A stretch of DNA of 46,522 bases from Clostridium sp. CS001. Lineage in GTDB: Bacteria > Bacillota > Clostridia > Clostridiales > Clostridiaceae. A program made the translations under genes and the position numbers. Below the pieces are notes generated by a model. It was not told the DNA's origin and ran no database searches. It saw only the letters and a list, made by a program, of their open reading frames with translations. The stretch covers positions 1 through 46,522 of the forward strand of contig NZ_JAIZZN010000032.1 of the NCBI RefSeq assembly GCF_020443565.1, written 5' to 3'. Below, piece by piece: positions 1-8,444 of the stretch. Positions within the stretch are counted from its first letter, which is position 1; every line of letters begins with the position of its first letter.

Positions 1-23
1 TTGTACAATTCAGTAGATTTCAT
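1..23 (-). CDS. 5' end of a gene running off the window
   Basis: An ATG at 23-21 on the minus strand follows a good GGAGGAA ribosome binding site and opens a frame reading MKSTELY before the window ends. Only seven residues are visible, so no function can be assigned. Orientation matches the rest of the array to its right. Confidence 0.5.
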
Positions 24-175
24 AAAATTCCTCCATTATATTATTTTTAGTTTTATTTTGGAACTGTTTATTTGATACGTAAAATATAAACTCTACTTCA
101 CACTTTCTTACTATTCTTCATAAATCGTAAATCTACATTTGATGAGTCAATAGTCAATGACATTTACATTATATT

Positions 176-979
176 CTAAATTATTTTAGCTATAAATGAT
201 ATTACTTGAGCTGCGGGAACTAATAAAGCCTGAGCTAAAATTGTACCTATTATTAGTCCGCTAACAATAAAAATTATACATCTATCAAACTGCAATTGAG
301 TACATTCTCCCTTGATTACATCATCTGTTAGAATTGATATATATGGGTCGATGAATATAACCATAAGTATTGTTGACAGCCCAGTTATTACAGCTGACAA
401 CGTACTGCATGTTGTTCTTAATTCTGGATTTAAACATCCTGCATATAGAGATGCCAAAACACCAACGGTTGATACTGAAAATGCTAAAGTGTTAAGTAAA
501 ATAATTTTTCTTGGCATAATCTTAAAGAATTTTAAATGTGACAAATTTTCTTTTTTAGGTATTGTAACACTATTTTTAAATTGCAATATTCCTGATTTCG
601 AGAAACCATGTAATAATAATTTAGGTATAGAACGATTAATACTAAATGATTCGACAGCCTTCCCAAAAACTTTTATAAAGGTTGGCATTAGTGCTGAGCC
701 AATAATCGTCGCAAATGTTGTTGATAATAATATCCATCTGAATGTAGATAATAAACTTTGAGGATTGCCTGACTTTATAGTATTTTCAATTGTTTTAGCC
801 AATAATGGTGCTTGAAGACTGTTTGCAGTTCTGGATATTAATGCAAAAATATTAAACACTGCAAAAGATACTGCTATTCTTCCTGTTTTTACAGCAACAA
901 TTCTTACTGAATAAGCCAGTGTTGCAATTATAGAAATGATAACTGTAAGAATTAAAACGATTATTATTTGTGTAGACAT
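176..979 (-). CDS. amj: Lipid II flippase Amj family protein
   Basis: A 267-residue multi-pass membrane protein matching the Amj (YdaH, DUF2837) family. Amj is an alternative to MurJ and flips lipid II across the cytoplasmic membrane for peptidoglycan synthesis. The N-terminal segment with YSVRIVAVKTGRIAVSF and the following LISRTANSLQAPLLAKTIE stretch is the family hallmark, and the length is typical. I see about six hydrophobic segments spread over the whole protein. The ATG is preceded by GGAGGAAAG at good spacing. In Bacillus, Amj is made when MurJ is lost or under envelope stress. The ECF sigma operon nearby is suggestive, but no shared promoter is visible. Confidence 0.85.
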   Translation of the reverse strand: MSTQIIIVLILTVIISIIATLAYSVRIVAVKTGRIAVSFAVFNIFALISRTANSLQAPLLAKTIENTIKSGNPQSLLSTFRWILLSTTFATIIGSALMPTFIKVFGKAVESFSINRSIPKLLLHGFSKSGILQFKNSVTIPKKENLSHLKFFKIMPRKIILLNTLAFSVSTVGVLASLYAGCLNPELRTTCSTLSAVITGLSTILMVIFIDPYISILTDDVIKGECTQLQFDRCIIFIVSGLIIGTILAQALLVPAAQVISFIAKII

Positions 980-1048
980 TTACTTTCCTCCATTCATACT
1001 TCATCCTATTATATAAGGTCCTAACAATCTACAAATCATTATTATTAC

Positions 1049-1075
1049 AACCTTTATGAAAGTTACAAATTAACT
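1049..1075 (+). repeat. Tail-type copy of the array repeat
   Basis: The stretch reads CTTTATGAAAGTTACAAATT followed by AAC and closely matches the right half of the repeat at 21205-21235. It has no hairpin half. It lies in the intergenic gap between amj and the lipoprotein gene, consistent with a diverged gene-boundary element. Confidence 0.45.
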
Positions 1076-1107
1076 ATTTTTGAGATTATACTTATTTGTG
1101 ATATAAC

Positions 1108-1635
1108 TTAAAATGAGTCTGTCCTAATGATAAACGCATATTCACATTCATTTTCTTCCCAAGTAGCAATCATTCTAAACCCTCTAATATCAGTTTTACC
1201 TTCTACATAATATGAACTTAAACCAGATGCCAAGTGTTTCTTTATTTCAAAAGAACCCATACCATCTTTTAATTCAACTGGAATGTTAATTATTTCTTTA
1301 TTAGAGTATCTCTGATTTCCGTTTTCATCAATTAATATATCTGATATAGTAAATTTTTCTGGAGGATTATTAGTAAAACTAATTGTAGCAGTGTTGCCAA
1401 TTTCAATATATGGAATTTCATTTTTTGAACCTTTCTTCAAAATTGTTTGAAACGTGCCTTCCCTATTATATATTGAACCATTCCATTTATTTTCTCCAAC
1501 AACATATTCTAATTGCTTCTCGCTAATAGTTATTGATAGTTTAGGAGGTTGTTGTGGTGGGTTAGTGGCAGAACATCCAATCATCAAAATAATTATTAAT
1601 AATACTAATGTAATAGCAACAATTAATTTCTTCAT
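1108..1635 (-). CDS. Putative lipoprotein of unknown function
   Basis: A 175-residue protein with a lipoprotein signal: charged MKK start, a hydrophobic stretch, then the lipobox LMIGC with the acylated Cys at about residue 21. The mature part is beta-rich, hydrophilic and without cysteines, so an Ig-like or similar extracytoplasmic fold is likely. I do not recognise a named family. The ATG follows GAGGGG at normal spacing. It is monocistronic, with a gap of about 130 bases to amj on one side and 230 bases to the anti-sigma gene on the other. It is predicted to be anchored on the outer face of the membrane. Confidence 0.7.
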   Translation of the reverse strand: MKKLIVAITLVLLIIILMIGCSATNPPQQPPKLSITISEKQLEYVVGENKWNGSIYNREGTFQTILKKGSKNEIPYIEIGNTATISFTNNPPEKFTISDILIDENGNQRYSNKEIINIPVELKDGMGSFEIKKHLASGLSSYYVEGKTDIRGFRMIATWEENECEYAFIIRTDSF

Positions 1636-1814
1636 AATAATCAGCCCCTCTTATTTTTATTATGGATGAAAGTAGTTAATCCTAGGTACTTTACAACTAT
1701 ACCATAAATTGCAATATAATATATATAAATACTTGCAAAATAGGTTTTTTATAATGGTGCATATCTATTCAATTGGGGCCGCATATATTATGTTATATTT
1801 CCAATTCTATAGTG

Positions 1815-1848
1815 AAAAACCCCTACACCTTTTGATGTAGAGGTTTTT
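1815..1848 (-). terminator. Rho-independent terminator after the anti-sigma gene
   Basis: A 13-bp stem (AAAAACCCCTACA against TGTAGAGGTTTTT, one mismatch) with an 8-base loop ends in a T-run on either strand, so it can work in both directions. It lies just beyond the stop of the anti-sigma gene and closes the sigma/anti-sigma operon. Confidence 0.8.
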
Positions 1849-1868
1849 ACTTAATTTATAGTAAATTG

Positions 1869-3050
1869 TTAATTTATATATTTGGAAGGTAAGACGCCCT
1901 TAATGTCAATGGTCTTTACTTTTTCATTACTTATAAAGTTTAATAGTTCTCTTGCCTCACCATAAATTAACACCCCATAGATGTTTATTCCATTCTTTTC
2001 AACATAAGCTAAAGTATTTTTATAGTGATCTAACTTTACAATATTATAGTCTAGTGTACTAACTGCCTTTTCCCTATCGATCATATATTTTAGTAGTGAA
2101 ATAAAATGTTTAGTATATCCTTCTGTCATAGAACCAGTAAATTTACCACTATCAATTTCACTGGTTACGTAATCCATCAACTGTAGATATGGGTATTTAT
2201 TCTTATCTGGACTATCTTGAGTGGTAGACCCATTATAAATATTAGGATTAAAGCCACATAAATAATCAAGAGATGAACCTTCACTTCCAGTGCGTACTCC
2301 TACCCAGTTAAAACTAACTTTGTCATTAAATTTTTCTCTTAGTTCATCAAATTTCTTTACACCTATATCATCTCGAAATATTACATAGGAAGAAACATAG
2401 GAAATAGGATTTAACTCCTTAATATGATTAATAATTTTTTCGTTTTGACTTTCAACAATGTTATTATTAGAATTAGTCTGTCTGTCCTTATACTCCGCGG
2501 AGCTAACAGGGAAGAAATCTTGATAACTCCCTATCTTAAAATTTCTTTTGATTTTGGCATCAATGTCTTTATTTTGGTGATTAAATAAATTTAATCGTTC
2601 AAAATAGATATTATATTCTCCAAAACCTAACTTTTCAGACCTTACCCCACCAATACCAATTGCATACCCTGGCAAATTTAATTCAGTAAAGGCTCTTATA
2701 TCAAAATATAAATCTTCTTGCTCTTTACCTACAGTCTTTTGAGATGGGTTATAATAAAAACTACTTATAATAGGCGAAACTATAAAATAGGTAGCAAATA
2801 ATATTAAAAATACAATGGAAACAGCGGATAAAACTACCTTACGTAGTCTCATATTTACACTTCTTTTAACAATGGTTGTTTCATTATTACTGCTACTCTG
2901 CAGGATCTCTTTTTCAAGCCCGATATCGTACCTTTCAGACAAATAATCTTCTATGGCCTCATGTTTAGCAATCTCTTCTTCTATTAACTTTATTTCTTCT
3001 TCAGAAGCACTGCCACTGTTATATTTATCTAATAACTCTTTAAAGATCAT
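1869..3050 (-). CDS. Membrane anti-sigma factor with extracytoplasmic sigma-regulator domain
   Basis: A 393-residue protein whose first 65 residues are acidic and helical, as in cytoplasmic anti-sigma domains. One membrane span follows at about residues 72-95, then about 290 extracytoplasmic residues resembling the Sigma_reg_N/Sigma_reg_C families. It should hold the partner sigma factor inactive at the membrane until an envelope signal is sensed. No HxxxCxxC zinc motif is present, so this is not a ZAS-type anti-sigma factor. Its ATG overlaps the stop of the sigma gene by four bases (ATGA), so the two are translationally coupled. The stimulus cannot be read from the sequence. Confidence 0.8.
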   Translation of the reverse strand: MIFKELLDKYNSGSASEEEIKLIEEEIAKHEAIEDYLSERYDIGLEKEILQSSSNNETTIVKRSVNMRLRKVVLSAVSIVFLILFATYFIVSPIISSFYYNPSQKTVGKEQEDLYFDIRAFTELNLPGYAIGIGGVRSEKLGFGEYNIYFERLNLFNHQNKDIDAKIKRNFKIGSYQDFFPVSSAEYKDRQTNSNNNIVESQNEKIINHIKELNPISYVSSYVIFRDDIGVKKFDELREKFNDKVSFNWVGVRTGSEGSSLDYLCGFNPNIYNGSTTQDSPDKNKYPYLQLMDYVTSEIDSGKFTGSMTEGYTKHFISLLKYMIDREKAVSTLDYNIVKLDHYKNTLAYVEKNGINIYGVLIYGEARELLNFISNEKVKTIDIKGVLPSKYIN

Positions 3051-3538
3051 TTCAACTCCTCCTCTAAAACTACTTTTAACTTTCTTCTTGCTCTAAATAG
3101 TAAGGTTCTAGCTGCACCTTGAGAAATTCCAACTATTTGCGATATTTCTTGTAAAGTTAAATTACAATAATAATATAAAGTAATTACTTCCTTATAAGAT
3201 GTCTGCAAATTTAAAACCTCGTAATAAACTCGCCTTCTATCTTCACTAAGTATAATTTTATCTAATGTGTTGTCCTCTACTAATAGCTTCTTTACATTCT
3301 TCTCAATATCCTCTAAGCATTTATTTTTTCTTAAATAATCTAAATATAGATTTTTGCATACCCTAAATAACCAATATTTAATATATATCTGAGTATCCTC
3401 AATGGATAATAGGGCTTTGAAGAAGGTTTCGCTTACTAAGTCTTGAGATAAATGATGATCCTTACATAGTGAAAGGGCGTAAATATAAAGTTCTGCACTA
3501 TATTTCTTGTATAAAATTTCAAACTCATCATTTCTCAC
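3047..3538 (-). CDS. ECF-type RNA polymerase sigma factor
   Basis: A sigma-70 family ECF protein of about 163 residues. Region 2 is near the N-terminus (YKKYSAELYIYALSLCKDHH and the following acidic DLVSETFFKALL). Region 4 is C-terminal, with the helix-turn-helix LTLQEISQIVGISQGAARTL. The frame opens further upstream, but GTG at 3538 sits behind the strong AAAGGGGTGGG site and gives the usual ECF N-terminus, so I place the start there. It is cotranscribed with the membrane anti-sigma gene by a 4-base overlap. Such pairs usually drive their own promoter and a small envelope-stress regulon. Confidence 0.88.
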   Translation of the reverse strand: MRNDEFEILYKKYSAELYIYALSLCKDHHLSQDLVSETFFKALLSIEDTQIYIKYWLFRVCKNLYLDYLRKNKCLEDIEKNVKKLLVEDNTLDKIILSEDRRRVYYEVLNLQTSYKEVITLYYYCNLTLQEISQIVGISQGAARTLLFRARRKLKVVLEEELK

Positions 3539-3745
3539 AACGTTCCCACCCCTTTCACTTAATAAACGGACTTCTTTCATTTATGTTACACTATATTCCA
3601 ACTTAATTTATAATTAAATACAATAAAGCATAAATAATTATATCTCATACTGTGTATCCTTTACTAATTTAAAAGCTGATAAAGGTCTCAAATAAAATCA
3701 TATAATATATATATAACCTACAATAGGTTAATCATATAAAAAAAC

Positions 3746-3778
3746 AAAAAAATAGAACACTGTTTGTTCTATTTTTTT
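3746..3778. terminator. Bidirectional terminator-like hairpin
   Basis: AGAACA pairs with TGTTCT inside longer flanking A and T runs, giving a 13-bp stem with a 5-base loop and a T-tract on both strands. It lies between the sigma operon and the gene at 3940 and would stop minus-strand transcripts from the latter. Confidence 0.7.
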
Positions 3779-3856
3779 AGTATGTATTATTTAAAATCTA
3801 TCCGCTAAATTACTATTTGTCTGCATATTATCTTTACCTCGTCTTTAATTACAAAT

Positions 3857-3898
3857 GCCCGCTAACTAAGGAATTAGCTTAGCAGGTATTTTAAGAAT
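3857..3898 (+). repeat. Array hairpin repeat, copy A
   Basis: The core reads GCTAACTAAGGAATTAGCTT followed by AGCAGG and TTTTAAGAAT. GCTAA pairs with TTAGC, and an inner CTAA pairs with TTAG. Three further copies lie in the same orientation at 16351, 19893 and 21179, all in intergenic DNA of the minus-strand gene array. The T-rich side is on the plus strand, opposite to the genes, so it is unlikely to be their terminator. Confidence 0.75.
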
Positions 3899-3939
3899 GA
3901 TGTACACTTACTTAAAATTAAGATTGTCTATTTTCAATA

Positions 3940-4409
3940 TCAAAATCCAGCTTTATAATAATACCAATAGTCGGTTATTTTTTCTGTGTAATCAAAATTA
4001 TCCCCATTAAGTTCCTTCCATTCCCAACCATTTTTAGTTTTAGTAAGGTTGTGTGTGACACCTTGAAACCCAGTAGGTTCATCTACACTTGTGTAATAAA
4101 ATCCAGTATATAGTCCTGCAGGAACAATCCCATATCCTTTACAAAAATATTCTACAATTATTCCATCAGAATCATTTTTCCAAAAATGATTCTCCTTTAC
4201 TTCTGCAAGCTCGAGAATCTTATCATAATTTTCATTTTCAATGCATTCATTTAAAAACTCTATATTATTAATTACTAAATTCTTTATATTTTCCTTATCA
4301 CGATACCTTTTATATTGGCCTACTTTAGGAATTAAAAAAACAATAAACATTATTACAGTAATAAAAATAGCTATTTTTTTAGCCATTTAAAACTTTTATT
4401 TTTTTCCAT
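3940..4409 (-). pseudogene. Small membrane-anchored hypothetical protein, frameshifted near the start
   Basis: From ATG 4386 the frame gives 148 residues: an N-terminal membrane anchor (IAIFITVIMFIVFLIPKV) and a roughly 120-residue outer domain rich in Tyr, Trp and Asp. I recognise no family. ATG 4386 has no ribosome binding site. A second ATG at 4409 has AAGGGG eight bases upstream and encodes MEKNKSFKWLKK, which would run into IAIFITV if the A7 tract (T-run 4374-4380 on the plus strand) had eight A. I therefore think one A was lost, by mutation or by base-calling error. If the shorter start is used, the protein could still be made, poorly. Confidence 0.6.
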
Positions 4410-4467
4410 TCTAACATCCCCTTAAGACGCATTTTCTTACAATTTCGACTGAATAACTCTTATTGAG

Positions 4468-4803
4468 TTATTCCATTCTTTCTACACTTCTTTCTACTAC
4501 CGCCACCATGTCATCTTCAGCACCGAGACTGAAGTTGAAAATAACACCTTTTCCACCACCAGCACCAATTGCAGAAATAAAAATTTCACTACCTTTACCT
4601 ACTACAGTAAGACTTAAACTCGCTCTATTACCGTTCCTCATAAAATATTTATCATATACCCTAACTGCTATATTGGTGTCTCCATAAGTGTAGTTACTTT
4701 CATCCACTAAATTTATAGTTATGGCACTACTACTAATATCGTTTTCCAAATGATGAAGTACTTCCTCAAATTGACCACTAATAATCTTTTCATACTTTGC
4801 CAT
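4468..4803 (-). CDS. DUF6054 family protein
   Basis: A 111-residue soluble protein starting MAKYEKIISGQFEEVLHHLE, which fits the DUF6054 family of small Firmicutes proteins. The middle has two beta-rich stretches around FISAIGAGGGKGVIFNF, and the C-terminus is a helix (VAVVERSVERME). There is no signal peptide or membrane segment. The molecular function of the family is not known. The ATG follows AGGGGG at eight bases. It is a single gene with short flanking gaps, the usual arrangement in this array. Confidence 0.6.
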   Translation of the reverse strand: MAKYEKIISGQFEEVLHHLENDISSSAITINLVDESNYTYGDTNIAVRVYDKYFMRNGNRASLSLTVVGKGSEIFISAIGAGGGKGVIFNFSLGAEDDMVAVVERSVERME

Positions 4804-4974
4804 GCCACATACCCCCTAATATTAGTTTGTTCTTTTTTTACAAATATCTATTAATAAAATAACTAAGTCGTAGGATCTTTTAAAAAAATGTGAATCCATC
4901 ATTATTCGAAATCTTTTATATATTTCCGAACCTTCTATAGGAACATAAGATATCATAACCTCAAGGCTGCATAA

Positions 4975-5172
4975 TCACTTTTTTATTCTACATTTTTTAT
5001 TCATATCGTACATGCTTTTTAGAATTCCCATTACATAAACAACTACCTGTGCAATAGTTATATAATTATAAAATTTGCTGTTAAAAAAAACACCGATAAT
5101 CCCCATAAGAATAACTGTTCTATATTCTATAAGATTAGTTTTAAAAATATTTTTTCTAAGGTAGAGTATTGT
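4975..5172 (-). pseudogene. Remnant of a small membrane protein gene
   Basis: In the gap between the DUF6054 gene and fic, one minus-strand frame is open for about 65 codons. It reads two hydrophobic stretches (TVILMGIIGVFF and ITIAQVVVYVMGIL) and a basic C-terminus ending KKCRIKK. There is no start codon with a ribosome binding site in its first part. An in-frame stop at 5173-5175 cuts it off upstream, so it looks like a gene without its 5' end. No family is recognisable. The rest of the 4804-5208 gap holds no other coding signal that I can see. Confidence 0.45.
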
Positions 5173-5208
5173 TTAAGCAAAAGTAGAATTATTGGGTAGA
5201 ATATTAAA

Positions 5209-5245
5209 AATCCTGATTAGATTTTATAATCTAATCAGGACTTTT
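5209..5245 (-). terminator. Terminator overlapping the 3' end of fic
   Basis: TCCTGATTAGAT (5211-5222) pairs perfectly with ATCTAATCAGGA (5229-5240) around a 6-base loop, followed on the minus strand by ATTTTTAAT. The fic stop codon lies inside the stem, so the hairpin closes the antitoxin-fic operon very tightly. Confidence 0.75.
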
Positions 5246-5875
5246 AATATTAGAACCTCTTTCTATAGCATCTTTAATTATTCTAATAAGATATTCCGAA
5301 TTAGATTTATCACCTAAATCATGAAATATTGCAGATGCAGCTACCAAGGCATTTCTTACGTAATCAGAATTATCTTTTAACAAATCAGTATCTAATGGAA
5401 ATTTTTCTTTTTCAGCATAATAACAACAAAATGTAATAACTGTTCTAGTATTGCCTTCACGAAATGGATGGGCTTTCCATAGTCCTGCCATGCTTTTAGA
5501 AAATATTGCTATTGTTTCGTCAAAATCTAACTCATTCCATTTAGTAGATTTCATTGTGGATAAAATAGAAGTAATGTCTACTTCTACATTTTCAAATTTA
5601 GAGTACTCAATAGATATTCCACCTAAAGCAGGTTCAGGTTTTTCTATATCTATAGTCCTTATTTTGCCAGCCCAATCATAAATATCTTGAAATATAGTAT
5701 AATGAAATTTTAATAAGTGTTCTAAATTAAAGTCACCTATTATACCATTTTGTATAATATCTTTTAATCTTGAACTAGTGAAATCAGCTTCGAGTGAATT
5801 GAGCTCATCAATATTTTAAATATCAAATTTATTTATTAATATCTCAGTATTAGGATATATATATGGATCCTTCAT
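5231..5875 (-). pseudogene. fic: Fic-family AMP-transferase gene with one nonsense codon
   Basis: Read from ATG 5875, directly after the antitoxin stop, the frame encodes a complete Fic protein of about 214 residues except for TAA at codon 20 (5818-5816), where AAA (Lys) is the likely ancestor. The frame is otherwise clean to the natural stop at 5231. The catalytic motif HPFREGNTR sits at about residues 136-144 and matches HPFx(D/E)GNxR. Fic enzymes transfer AMP to target proteins such as gyrase and topoisomerase IV. Translation could restart only at ATG 5554, which keeps the motif but loses the first half of the domain. Because everything after the stop is intact, the mutation is recent, or it is a sequencing error. 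Confidence 0.85.
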
Positions 5876-5876
5876 T

Positions 5877-6047
5877 CTAGTTAGAACCCTTCGCTCTATA
5901 TTTTTTATCTAACACTTTTCTTATGTCATCTGTAGTTATTTCACCATTCTTTTCTTTTTTAACAAGTTCTAAATATTCCTTTGAAGGTTCAAGACCATCA
6001 ATTTTAATCATTCCTAAGGCATATTCCCAAGCTTTATTATTATCCAC
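5877..6047 (-). CDS. VbhA-type antitoxin of the Fic pair
   Basis: A 56-residue protein with the antitoxin_VbhA layout: helix (NNKAWEYALGMIKIDGLEPS), then a short second part ending in GEITTDDIRKVLDKKY. In VbhA-class antitoxins the helix carries [S/T]xxxE[G/N], whose Glu blocks ATP orientation in Fic. Here the matching stretch reads MIKIDG, so Ser is Met and Glu is Asp, a weakened form. I place the start at GTG 6047, because the strong GGGAGGGG site lies at the right distance upstream and overlaps the longer reading. The stop is one base from the fic ATG, so the two are coupled. It is intact although its toxin is broken. Confidence 0.75.
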   Translation of the reverse strand: MDNNKAWEYALGMIKIDGLEPSKEYLELVKKEKNGEITTDDIRKVLDKKYRAKGSN

Positions 6048-6186
6048 TGTGACCCCTCCCAAATATGGTTTAGTTAGATTATTAATATATATACTATTAT
6101 ACCATAAGCCTAGCGCTATTCACTAAGAGATTACAATGTTTATTACAAATAATAAAGCTTATACAAAGAAAATAGTTATGAATATA

Positions 6187-6573
6187 CTATTTAAAATTTC
6201 TATATTCCTCTTCAAGAATACTCATATTCATTAATGACCAATATTGTCCATTTATTCTTCTGCATTCTCTTAAAGTACCCTCAGTAGTAAATCCTGCTTT
6301 TTTATAGCAATCAATGGCAGATAAGTTAACTCTATCTATTCCCAATAATTCTATATGACCTACTGTTTCATTACTTCCAATTAGTTTAGCACTAAAAATC
6401 ATACTTTTAGATTCTTCGTTTATCATCAAACTTATATCATTTTGAAGTTGCTTTTCTAATAATTCAAGTGTATATGTTGGCCCAGCCCATTGAAGTAGAA
6501 ATTCTTTATTAGGAATCCATGAAATTAATTGTGGAATTTCTTCGCAAGTGAATTTTTTAAGTTTTATAATCAT
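6187..6573 (-). pseudogene. RimJ/RimL-type acetyltransferase lacking its acetyl-CoA loop
   Basis: The N-terminal part (residues about 1-80) reads like a RimJ/RimL GNAT enzyme and ends at GHIELLGIDR. The next residues, SAIDCYKKAGFTTEGTLREC, belong to the C-terminal motif of the same family. The intervening roughly 45 residues, with motif A (the R/QxxGxG/A acetyl-CoA loop), are absent, and the protein is 128 rather than about 175 residues. The frame is kept, so this is an in-frame internal deletion and the product should be unable to bind acetyl-CoA. The start is set at ATG 6573 behind GGGTGG. Confidence 0.75.
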
Positions 6574-6609
6574 ACTACCCACCCAGAAATAATTAGTTGT
6601 ATCTAAACA

Positions 6610-7074
6610 TTATTTTATCTTTACTAATCTTATTATAAAATATATAAGGGAACCAAATATTAAACCCAAAAACACGGGCAGAAACCAAATAGGCATTCCT
6701 TTCGATAATGTTGAGTTTATAGTTATAAAGCTAAATACTGATACTATTATTAATTTTACTGTTCCAAGCATATTTTTAAGTAATCGATATACTAATTCTT
6801 GGTTTTGCTCTGTAACCTTAACCCCTGTATTCCAAATTTGTGGGTATTTTTCTATCACAGTTAATCCAATATACATAATCCATGCGATTATTGGAACAAT
6901 AATCAACTCACCCTTATTTCCCCACCTATCTACAACGCCAATTGCATTGTAATGTCCAGGTATCCTCTCAGGTAAGGTATCCCACATTTGACCTAAATAT
7001 ATTAATATTCCAAATAACAAAACTATACAAGTCACATTTATAAAGATATCATATCCAGTTCTATTAATTTTCAT
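6610..7074 (-). CDS. DUF1648 integral membrane protein
   Basis: A 154-residue membrane protein with about four spans. After the first span it carries LPERIPGHYNAIGVVDRWGN, the DUF1648 signature (LPxxIPxHxNxxGxxDxWG) shared with SdpI-type immunity proteins and many regulators of unknown role. It lacks the SdpI C-terminal domain. A longer reading exists, but GGAGG lies nine bases before ATG 7074, so I start there. It is the last gene of a small minus-strand operon with the 48-residue protein and the kinase fragment upstream. A role as an accessory immunity or envelope protein is only inference. Confidence 0.75.
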   Translation of the reverse strand: MKINRTGYDIFINVTCIVLLFGILIYLGQMWDTLPERIPGHYNAIGVVDRWGNKGELIIVPIIAWIMYIGLTVIEKYPQIWNTGVKVTEQNQELVYRLLKNMLGTVKLIIVSVFSFITINSTLSKGMPIWFLPVFLGLIFGSLIYFIIRLVKIK

Positions 7075-7135
7075 TTGTCTATCCTCCGAATATTTATTTA
7101 ATCCCATTGCTCTGGAAATCATCCAAATTCTAATC

Positions 7136-7282
7136 TTACTTCTTTTCTTTGCAAATCATTGCTTTTGTAGCAACAAAAATCCATACCAATGAAGCTAAAG
7201 CCCTCTGCTTATCACGTGATATCTCTGAAAATTTAACTTTATCATTTATTAGGTCTGCTGTTACTTTTAAATTATTGCTCAT
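7136..7282 (-). CDS. 48-residue hypothetical protein
   Basis: A short gene with a canonical AGGAGG site eight bases before the ATG, overlapping the stop of the upstream kinase fragment by four bases (ATGA). The product begins MSNNLKVTADLINDKVKFSE and ends in a hydrophobic stretch (LASLVWIFVATKAMIC) followed by a basic tail, so it is probably a C-terminally membrane-associated peptide. No family is recognised. The tight coupling and the strong ribosome binding site make it a real gene rather than a chance ORF. Confidence 0.65.
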   Translation of the reverse strand: MSNNLKVTADLINDKVKFSEISRDKQRALASLVWIFVATKAMICKEKK

Positions 7283-7650
7283 AATGAAACCTCCTGATAA
7301 ATCATATCCACTATTTCATTTAAACTTAATTCTTTATGTAGGCATACCTCAGGAATAATATCTAATAAATCTTTTTCATTCCACCATCTTTTCATTTCTT
7401 TTTCTCCAAATTCGTGAACATTAGGCTTTTGTTTATGACGATTTAAGGTTTCTTCAAAAGGTATGTCAAAGTAATATGCAAAAATCTGATTGTTAAATTC
7501 ATTAAATAAATTTTCAAATAGGTTTTTATACCACTTTGAAGTTAGAATGCCTTCTAAAATTATAATGTTGCAATGCTTCTTTCCATATAGTGTAAGCTCA
7601 TATAATAACTGACTTGCTTCTGGATTAGGTCCATCTTTCACAAATAGCAA
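7279..7650 (-). pseudogene. P-loop kinase fragment lacking its N-terminus
   Basis: The 123 residues match the C-terminal two thirds of a small nucleotide-kinase-like P-loop family, with IILEGILTSKWY (Walker B region), FDIPFEETLNRHKQKP and EKEMKRWWNEKDLL. The family starts with GxxxxGKTT about 35 residues earlier. Here the frame is blocked by a stop just upstream and the previous gene begins two bases away. The P-loop is therefore missing, and the fragment could start only at a TTG without a ribosome binding site. A deletion that joined this remnant to its neighbour is the simplest explanation. The product, if made, cannot bind ATP in the normal way. Confidence 0.7.
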
Positions 7651-7652
7651 TT

Positions 7653-7835
7653 CTATTCTTTCTTTTTAGCCGATTCTGCAATTACAATATTTGAGCAAAA
7701 AATAGTAATTGTACCACAAAACATAACGATGGTTGACCTATTCATCCCACGATATAAAATGTTAATACCAGAAATCATCATAGCAATTAATGATACAATA
7801 ATTCCAAATTTAGAAATCTTAGAATAATTCTTCAT
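7653..7835 (-). CDS. Small two-span membrane protein
   Basis: A 60-residue protein with two hydrophobic segments (FGIIVSLIAMMISGINILY and IVMFCGTITIFCSNIVI) and a basic tail SAKKKE. The start is placed at ATG 7835, nine bases after GGAG; the longer reading would start inside that site. The stop lies two bases before the truncated kinase frame. No family is recognised. Confidence 0.55.
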   Translation of the reverse strand: MKNYSKISKFGIIVSLIAMMISGINILYRGMNRSTIVMFCGTITIFCSNIVIAESAKKKE

Positions 7836-7882
7836 ATCGTCACTCTCCATTTTTTATTGATAGTGTAAACACTATTTTTGTT

Positions 7883-8347
7883 TTATTCATTTATCTGTTC
7901 TAAAATCACTCTTCTTTTATAAAAACCATACTTTTTATAAAATTCTAATACATTTTCATTTCCTTCTGCTACTCCGATTATTTTTGTTTTTACTAGTTTG
8001 CTATCTAGCCAATCTAGTCCTCTATTCATCAACTTATCCCCTAATCCATATTTACGGTATTCTTTTAGAACGAAAATTGAATCAATTTCTCCCACTAATT
8101 CTTTATTAACTGTGCTAATACAATAAGCAATATATAAGCCTTTCTCTTTATCTTTAATTAAGTCCACTTTAACTTCTAAATTGTTATCATTAACAAACTT
8201 ACTTTTTCTAACCTCAAATTTAATATCTATGAACCTACTGTTGAAACATTCTGAGTTAACCTCATGATGTTTATTTAATTTTTCCCACAAAGGTTGTACA
8301 ATATCAAGTAACTCTATACTTCCAGTTACAAATTCAAAATTACTCAT
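7883..8347 (-). CDS. GNAT family N-acetyltransferase
   Basis: A 154-residue GNAT protein. Motif A is seen in SIFVLKEYRKYGLGDKLMNR (acetyl-CoA pyrophosphate loop YRKYGLG), and motif B in NVLEFYKKYGFYKRRVIL near the C-terminus. Domain length and order are complete, unlike the degraded acetyltransferase at 6187. The substrate cannot be predicted. The ATG follows AAAGGAG at good spacing, and the gene stands alone between short gaps. Confidence 0.85.
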   Translation of the reverse strand: MSNFEFVTGSIELLDIVQPLWEKLNKHHEVNSECFNSRFIDIKFEVRKSKFVNDNNLEVKVDLIKDKEKGLYIAYCISTVNKELVGEIDSIFVLKEYRKYGLGDKLMNRGLDWLDSKLVKTKIIGVAEGNENVLEFYKKYGFYKRRVILEQINE

Positions 8348-8444
8348 GTTAAATCTCCTTTATATTTAGAATATATGGAAAATGTGAAATAACTGAGTAA
8401 ACTCATGTTACTTCAACTCTACGAATGGGAAACTATCTACATAT

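Noticed and set aside
312-761. 149-codon open frame on the plus strand inside amj
   Set aside because: It is the antisense of a clear membrane protein gene, has no ribosome binding site, and its hydrophobic pattern is explained by the opposite strand.
3857-3898. Array hairpin repeat as a rho-independent terminator of the minus-strand genes
   Set aside because: The T-rich side follows the stem on the plus strand, opposite to all neighbouring genes, so it cannot terminate them; kept as a repeat.
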